Assembly (NCBI RefSeq): GCF_001039355.2
Contig: NW_019775503.1
Location: forward strand, 311,989-356,683
Direction: 5' to 3'
Length of the DNA: 44,695 nucleotides
Source of the DNA: Lingula anatina
Lineage: Eukaryota > Brachiopoda > Lingulata > Lingulida > Lingulidae
Positions within the stretch are counted from its first letter, which is position 1. Every line of letters begins with the position of its first letter. Under the pieces are notes generated by a model, which was not told where the DNA came from, made no database searches, and saw nothing but the letters and a program-made list of their open reading frames with translations. The position numbers were made by a program, and so were the translations under genes. Of this stretch, positions 39,805-44,695 are shown one piece after another.

Positions 39805-40560
39805 TTAATTTTTTTTTACTGTGTCATGATGTTTACAGTTGGGAAAGGTCCTCTTTTTTAAAACTGGGGATACTGATTTTTGCAACAAAAGTTCTGTACA
39901 GTCTAAGATGATTTTTAAATTGCCAAATGACTGAAAGCAATCGGGTTGTTCTTCTGTTGAACATTTCATTTCAAACAAAGTTTTCAGTTCATTGCTCAAA
40001 AAGCTAATCCACGTGGTAAACATTTTTGAAAAATGGCCTGCACTTGTATCAAACTTTGTGCAATGTCTTCATTAAACTTTCCAGTCTTTAATTTAACCAA
40101 AACCATGAAAAATTCTTCTTCAAAAGTGAATTTTCTTGGTGGCCCCCTTTTTTTTTAGATGTTCTTCCTGTTGTATTTGTGGCTTCACCATTCCAGCAAC
40201 ATAAAGTGTTTTTAGATGATCACATAATGAGGTAAAAACTAAAAAAAATGGCAAGTTAGTCCAAAACTGAAATTTTCTGTGGTCTTATTTGATATTTTTC
40301 AACTAGATAGATTTTCCTTTTAAATCCAATATCTGGTTTTAAAATTCAGCAACCTCTCTTTCCAAATGTTGAATTTTTGTTAAATTATCTTGTTTATCAT
40401 TTGCATTATAGTCATGGTCTACGGCTTCATTAAGGTAGTCAACTAAACTCATTGCTACTTTTGGCCTGTCATCTGTTTCAGTGTTGATCTTTTTCTGAAA
40501 TTTCTCTATGCGCACAAGTGGGCAATTAATCAGCTGATTTTGTTTGGAAAGTCCTCCCTG
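39805..40560 (-). pseudogene. Broken DDE_Tnp_4 (Harbinger/ISL2EU-like) transposase fragment
   Basis: On the - strand, from about 40560, the reading shows a coiled-coil-like stretch (DNLTKIQHLEREVAEF, then a stop), FWTNLPFFLVFTSLCDHLKT, then a helix-turn-helix region GPPRKFTFEEEFFMVLVKLK with GKFNEDIAQSL. A frame change follows into FTTWISFLSNELKTLFEMKC, then LKIILDCTELLLQKSV and TFPNCKHHDTVK. The 'F.TWI.FL..EL..LF' and 'IIDCTE' segments, here with the first catalytic aspartate in LDCTE, are hallmarks of the DDE_Tnp_4 family. Transposases of this family cut and paste DNA. The rest of the DDE domain is missing, and stops and frameshifts make it dead. Some relatives carry an N-terminal THAP domain, not seen here. 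Confidence 0.72.
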
Positions 40561-40949
40561 CTATTCGAGTACTACTATATACTCTGCTCTGTAGAAATGT
40601 AGTCAGGGTACAAAGCATGGCAAAAATGAACATCACTTTCCTTGACTGTGTCTCTCGTAACAATTGCTGTCAGTACCTTATCCTTGCCACGCGAGTTTGC
40701 TTCAGTTTAATGTATTTTCTCTCATGGATATATTTCTTGACAAAATTAAATTATACATTTTGAACAGCATAACGATAATCCCCATTTGAACTCCCCTTCA
40801 TTTTACACAGATTCTAGTAAGAACAATAGAGCGCATGCTTAACAGGAAGCATGATTGCTACAGGTATTACAGTGTGAAACGCAAATCATCTTGGTTTGGT
40901 TGACCACAATTTAATTGAAGTTAACTCACCCAGATTAACTTTCTAATGT

Positions 40950-41330
40950 GAATGGCCCTTATCTTACGTCTTGCACGATCTTCTTACGTTTTGCACCGCC
41001 TTCTTTCCTCAGTACTTGAAAGATGCCGCCTCACAATCTGTTGACGCGTTATTTATAGTGACCATCATGTCAGCTTTTGCAGGTCGCGAGGTCACAACCT
41101 TCAGCTGCACGACGACAGGGCTGGAAGACATTGTTGACTTTCTCCCTTACAAATTTATTTATTTATTTTATCTATTTATTTTTTTGTATGAAATTATGGA
41201 ATCTATTCGTCTTCGAGTGATCGTGGCAGTTGCCGCACACCCTGGATTGCGGCAGGACAAAAACCAGGATTATAATCAGGAAACTTCAGGACAATATCAG
41301 CGGAGAATAAGTGGATCCCAGTGCGTTACA
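40950..41330 (-). repeat. Probable 3' LTR of a Ty3/Gypsy element
   Basis: On the - strand a polypurine tract AAAAAGACGGGGGCAA is followed by TGTAACGCACTGGG, starting at 41330, an expected LTR start. AATAAA-rich sequence (41155-41185) could give the polyadenylation signal. The far end is not defined because no partner LTR is present. The + strand frame at 40971-41348 overlaps this LTR and is not a gene. Confidence 0.6.
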
Positions 41331-41451
41331 TTGCCCCCGTCTTTTTGAAATTGATTCTCCTGAATCAAGATCAGCAGCTAACCAGGTACAACAGAAGCCA
41401 TAGAATAAACATTCAGTAATTTAATAATCATTTAAATTTCAGATAAAATTC

Positions 41452-41739
41452 TCAATAGTGAAATTCTTTTCTCATTTCTAATCTTCCGTCTGGGTAGGTT
41501 ATTCTTCTCACTATAATTAACCTTTTGGGCCTCAGTGGTTCTTCATCATCCCAATCAATTTCATCGTCGTCTTCATTGTCCGTCCACTCTGTTGGAGGTA
41601 ACTCTGGGGATTCCAAGAATTTGATATTCTTTATTCCAGGGGCTGGTCTGCTATACACTTTGTTGGCCATGGGTTTCAACTGGACTCCCTCGTTGTCCTC
41701 GTTCTCTTCCGGTTGGTCTAGCACCGGTGGTTCTGACAT
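41452..41739 (-). CDS. Acidic ORF at the end of the Ty3/Gypsy fragment
   Basis: A 95-residue frame from an ATG: MSEPPVLDQPEENEDNEGVQ, then PELPPTEWTDNEDDDEIDWD, DEEPLRPKRLIIVRRITYPD and GRLEMRKEFHY, with stop about 110 bp from the polypurine tract. It is intact although the integrase beside it is broken. It may be the C-terminal tail of pol after frame loss, or a separate small product. An in-frame-like upstream segment carries CPLTCRLCQASF, perhaps part of a zinc-finger motif. I do not recognise a named family. Confidence 0.45.
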   Translation of the reverse strand: MSEPPVLDQPEENEDNEGVQLKPMANKVYSRPAPGIKNIKFLESPELPPTEWTDNEDDDEIDWDDEEPLRPKRLIIVRRITYPDGRLEMRKEFHY

Positions 41740-41949
41740 TGATTCCTCAGGCGATTTGTTCTTCCTCTAACAATGCCTCCTCCTCTGGGGTGACTTTTAA
41801 TTCAAGATATATGACACAGCACACAGATTGCGTGGACTTCTTTTTCATGTCTTCTCTTCTTTTTTGGGAAAATGAAGCTTGGCACAATCGACAGGTCAAG
41901 GGCACTGAAACATGACAGCATAGAATTTATATTTTAATTACATTTCTAC

Positions 41950-42144
41950 CTAATAACATACTTTCAAATTATCGTAATGTACAATTATAGGTGGACTTCT
42001 GGGACTCAGCCGTATTCTGTAGATTTGGGCAGATATTCTCTCCATAACTTCATAGGGACCTAGCCACTTGGATTGAAGCTTTGGGCTGACACCCTTCTTC
42101 TTAGTGAGATTGCAGTACCATACTGAGTCACCTTTTTTGAACAC
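41950..42144 (-). pseudogene. Ty3/Gypsy integrase C-terminal domain
   Basis: The frame reads FKKGDSVWYCNLTKKKGVSP, KLQSKWLGPYEVMERISAQI, YRIRLSPRSPPIIVHYDNLK then a stop at 41950. 'F..GD.VW...  ..KG.SPKL...W.GPY.V' and 'VH.D.LK' are the standard Ty3/Gypsy integrase C-terminal pattern, which binds DNA near the LTR ends. It is separated from the core by a stop-filled stretch, so it could not be made as part of an active integrase. Confidence 0.82.
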
Positions 42145-42690
42145 GTCTCAATGGACCCTCAAGTCATAATTTCTTTTCTGAATTACAGCATTCTTCTGTT
42201 TCTTTTTTGTCCTCCATACCTCTGCCAGATTTTCTCAAAGATTGAATACGTAGTCTGTCTGGCTCTGGTCTGCTGAGGGTGGCTCTTCAATCATTGCATG
42301 GACAGATAGGTCTACTTCTCTACCCAACATCATCATGTTAGGTGTACTGGAATGTCTAGAGCTTCGTTATGCCATCAGGAAAAGTGATATTTTCTCGGCC
42401 CAATCCTTTTGGTTCCTTCTGGGTCTAGGATTTAGTTATGCCATTGACCAGGGTCCAAGCATTCCACGAAGCCACCTGATTTGGGGTTAAACGGTGTGGT
42501 CCTGGTCTTGTTTATGCTCATCATGGCACATACCTCTCACATAACTGTAGGCTCAGAATTTCTTCTCTGATCCGAATGGAGGCTGCTAGGCGTTCTGAAC
42601 CTTGTAAAAACTTCCTCCACCAGGACCCTGGCTACCATATTTGCTTCTTGATTTGGTAACGGAAATGCTTCGGCCCACTTGGTGAATGCT
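42145..42690 (-). pseudogene. Ty3/Gypsy integrase core, degenerate
   Basis: The frame 42690-42537 reads FTKWAEAFPLPNQEANMVAR, VLVEEVFTRFRTPSSLHSDQ. 'FTKW.EA.PL' and 'LHSDQG.NFES' are integrase core motifs, and the second aspartate of the catalytic triad is in HSDQ. The glycine after HSDQ has changed to arginine, and the following segment has stops and frame changes. The first catalytic aspartate region is lost at the T-run boundary. Confidence 0.75.
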
Positions 42691-42985
42691 TTTTTTTTTT
42701 TTTTTTTTTTTTTGCTTTTTTCAGCATATATATACAAAACTGATAACATATTTCAAAGAAAACCAATCAGCCTACTGCCTTGCAACTCACAGGAGTCTGA
42801 CTAATATATAGCTTGAAAATTAGCTTGATCAGTTAAGTTTTGATGAAGTTATGCCTTTTTTGTATATAAGTGTTTTTTCTTCAGATTTAATTCTTAGGGA
42901 TATTAACAGTCTCATTATAGAACTAATTAGATATGTAAAAGTGTTCTTTTGCATTTCCTGCTGCTTAACAATATTGTTGCCCTGA
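42690..42985 (+). repeat. Family H fragment: T run, part of one core unit and tail block
   Basis: A run of about 25 T is followed by TTTTTCAGCATATATATACA, a partial core unit, then the tail block (GTTATGCCTTTTTTGTATAT, 'ttaacagtctcatt', 'aactaattagatatgt') shared with 4583-4760 and 22170-22330. It ends near 42985 without the right half. Confidence 0.7.
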
Positions 42986-42989
42986 GTGT

Positions 42990-43389
42990 CAGGGCACTGG
43001 AAAGCTAGCTTGCTATAACTATTCATAACTTTTCATAGAATAGCTTTACCACTGGCCCTGAGGAACAGCGACAGTGTTGCTTATCCGTCAATCAAAAAGA
43101 ACTGCTTTGTAGTGAACCTGCAGTTGAATGTTATTAGTCCAAAATAAAACGTAAAACAAATTTAATTTTGCTTTATTTAATTTTATTTACTGTATATAAG
43201 ATGTAAATTGAAAAATAGTAACATTATAATTTTAAAAGAAAAAGATATACCAGATGGTTTTTGTATTTTTTTTGCTTATCAAAAAAACATTTGCTCCTGG
43301 AGATATAAACACAATACACGTGCTTGTCGTGTGCCAAGTTTGACAGCTACATTGCATGCCCGATACCACTATCACGTTTCCGCTCTCCT
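42990..43389. other. Intergenic DNA, nothing recognised
   Basis: AT-rich, with no shared repeat or coding signal that I can support. Confidence 0.4.
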
Positions 43390-43486
43390 GCTTCTCTTTG
43401 CATGTCCTTTCTTCTTACCGTCTTCTCTTTGCATGTCCTTTCTTCTTACCGTCTTCTCTTTGCACATCGTTCCTTTATTCTTACCG
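43390..43486 (+). repeat. 31-bp tandem repeat, three copies
   Basis: Units start at 43390, 43421 and 43452, with the phrase CTTCTCTTTGCATGTCCTTT and a TTCTTACCG end. The third is diverged and slightly longer. The frames across it on both strands are long only because of the repeat. Confidence 0.9.
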
Positions 43487-43663
43487 CCTTCTACCCGACT
43501 GCAACTCTTCCACTCCAACGCTCTCCTTGCGTTTTTCTTTTTCCACGATCTACGTTTGCGTACGTTGTATGTGAGCATCATTTACGTCTAGGTTCCATCC
43601 CCTTGTTGTTTGTTTACATTCTGAGGTCACGCTAACTATGTCAAGCCTGTATGACGTAACACA

Positions 43664-43718
43664 ATGGCGGCTCCCATGTTTGGCTGTTTATCACAGCAGT
43701 GCGGTAATAGTATTTCAG
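43664..43718 (+). CDS. Candidate first coding exon of a + strand gene
   Basis: ACACAATGGCGGCTCCCATG places an ATG (43664-43666) in a good initiation context, opening MAAPMFGCLSQQCGNSIS, and the exon ends TTTCAG before gtaaaa (donor at 43719), phase 1. A TGACGTAA element, a CREB/ATF-type site, lies about ten bases upstream. 'MAAP' starts with GC-rich flanks are common at animal first exons. No downstream exon is visible before the window ends, so the product is unknown. Confidence 0.35.
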
Positions 43719-43719
43719 G

Positions 43720-44626
43720 TAAAACAACGCTAACTAGAAATAAACTTCATCAAATTACGGAAAGTGTCGGGGTGCGACTTGGTCACGTTACAGTATAATA
43801 AAGTTCCTGTATACTTGGTATGGCGTTTGGAAGTACAGAGCGTTTTCATGAGTATTTTCGCTTGTTCATGACGTCCTCATGACCACACTTTCATATTGAC
43901 ATTGCAAATGGATATGATGTTGTCTGCTTGTACACCCGAGTTTCACTTAAGCGGCACATAGCATTCATTGGGCAAACAAGTCTATATTAAATTTTTAAAT
44001 AAATGTTTATTCATTTACTGTTAGGTTGAGTTGAATTGGAAATATTTTAGTATTTTTCAATTCCATATTGCCGTTTTACTGTTCATAGCATTTTTTTTAA
44101 ATTCATAGTTCTAGCATATTTCAATAAAGTACATTTCCATAAATATCCTAAATTTCCATGAAACTGTAGATAAAAGATAAAGATAAATAAACATTATATT
44201 AAACAGTGCACTATTATACTGCCATTATACACATATTATTAAGCTAATTCTTTCATAATATTAACAAATTAAAACAATTTACATTGTTGAGGCCTAAACG
44301 CTTCTTGGTTGTTGGCTGTTAGCTAAATTTCTACTAAGTCATATAAAATGCTATGACGTAATACACTAGGTGGCAGCACATGCAAACCAAGACGAGCAAC
44401 TACAGTTACACGTTCCATGGGCATACTTATGAAATCTATCTGGTTGTTCCCTAGAAACCAATGGTGCAAATGCACTTTGACAGGTCCTGCAAAAAAGTTT
44501 GATGTTTTTACTGGCAGTCTCATCACAAATTAACCAAGAAAATAAGTTTTCCATGAAGGCACAACTGACCTTTTCCTTTTGGTGTCATCATACACTTTAT
44601 TTGGCTGTGAGATATTTTCCTGTTTT
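43720..44626. other. Possible first intron of the + strand gene; nothing else recognised
   Basis: AT-rich, no shared repeats until the family H hairpin at 44627. Overlapping - strand frames at 44323-44554 show no recognisable domain. Confidence 0.35.
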
Positions 44627-44695
44627 TATGTACAGACACAGATGTGTCTGTACATATTGCCATCACCTGCGTCTGTCGTCGCCGATGCCGATGCC
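44627..44695 (+). repeat. Family H left end with intact hairpin, continues past the window
   Basis: A perfect hairpin at 44627-44656 (arms TATGTACAGACACA and its complement, 2-nt centre GA), then CATCACCTGCGTCTGTCGTC and GCCGATGCCGATGCC. The sequence and the five preceding T are the same as at 19525-19600, apart from the length of the GCC-rich tract. Confidence 0.88.

Larger units (their letters stand above)
41331..42690 (-). mobile_element. Ty3/Gypsy 3' fragment (integrase to LTR), degenerate
   Basis: The - strand shows the integrase core (42690-42540), a degenerate middle with several stops (42540-42145, including INKTRTTPFNPKSG), an intact C-terminal segment (42144-41950), a cysteine-bearing linker, an acidic ORF (41739-41452), then the polypurine tract. 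Its 5' side stops at a run of about 25 T (42690-42713) that leads directly into family H core sequence. Confidence 0.8.

Noticed and set aside
40971-41348. 125-codon + strand ORF
   Set aside because: It is antisense to the Gypsy LTR and contains a simple ATTT-rich stretch.
43208-43635. Overlapping 103-127 codon + strand ORFs
   Set aside because: They are long only because of the 31-bp tandem repeat; repetitive cysteine/leucine composition.

Overview
The window looks like AT-rich nuclear DNA from an animal, probably a marine invertebrate. A mollusc-like genome is a reasonable guess because of the many non-autonomous elements built on core repeats of about 160 bp, but the species cannot be fixed. 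There are no operons, and host genes are short exons with GT..AG introns. The bulk of the sequence is old transposable-element DNA. Three single-base Ns (19962, 27509, 29957) look like collapsed assembly gaps.

Host genes. The one confident gene is TPGS1, subunit 1 of the tubulin polyglutamylase complex. It is on the + strand in at least seven exons from 8368 to 25144. All splice phases agree and the chain ends in a stop codon. The exon or exons for roughly the first 85-90 residues were not found. A weaker + strand chain at 582-1571 may be the 3' end of an upstream gene. On the - strand lie a likely first exon at 37118-37329 beside a CpG-richer stretch, an acidic terminal exon at 34537-34778, a ZNF862/TTF-like zinc-finger exon at 39311-39528 and an acidic exon at 38390-38645. 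A + strand first-exon candidate lies at 43664-43718.

Mobile DNA. Left to right: (a) a composite non-autonomous family, called family H here, with a perfect 14-bp-arm hairpin at its left end, tandem cores of about 160 bp, in one copy an eight-unit array of 146-bp repeats, and a shared right end. It recurs at 1-426, 4100-6690, 8996-11574, 12236-16270 (split), 19530-19961, 21833-22910, 36176-36206 (inverted), 42690-42985 and 44627-44695. (b) A degenerate, truncated tyrosine-recombinase (DIRS-like) retrotransposon, 12610-15545 on the - strand, inserted in a family H copy inside a TPGS1 intron. (c) PIF/Harbinger-type MITEs with TTA target duplications at 17777-17991 and 24741-24958, plus fragments. 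(d) A TTAA-flanked MITE, 23198-23700. (e) A BEL/Pao 3' half, about 26400-28197 (-). (f) A TA-flanked terminal-inverted-repeat element, 28737-30147. (g) An inverted-repeat region dense in TAGGCCTA, 30153-31592. (h) A 617-bp element with 110-bp inverted repeats, 33304-33920. (i) A broken DDE_Tnp_4 transposase, 39805-40560 (-). (j) A Ty3/Gypsy 3' fragment with LTR, about 40950-42690 (-).

The host genes do not form a pathway here. The main story is a small ciliary/neuronal tubulin-modification gene stretched over more than 16.8 kb by nested transposons, next to a transposon graveyard with a few regulatory-looking first exons. No tRNA, rRNA, CRISPR or bacterial features were seen.
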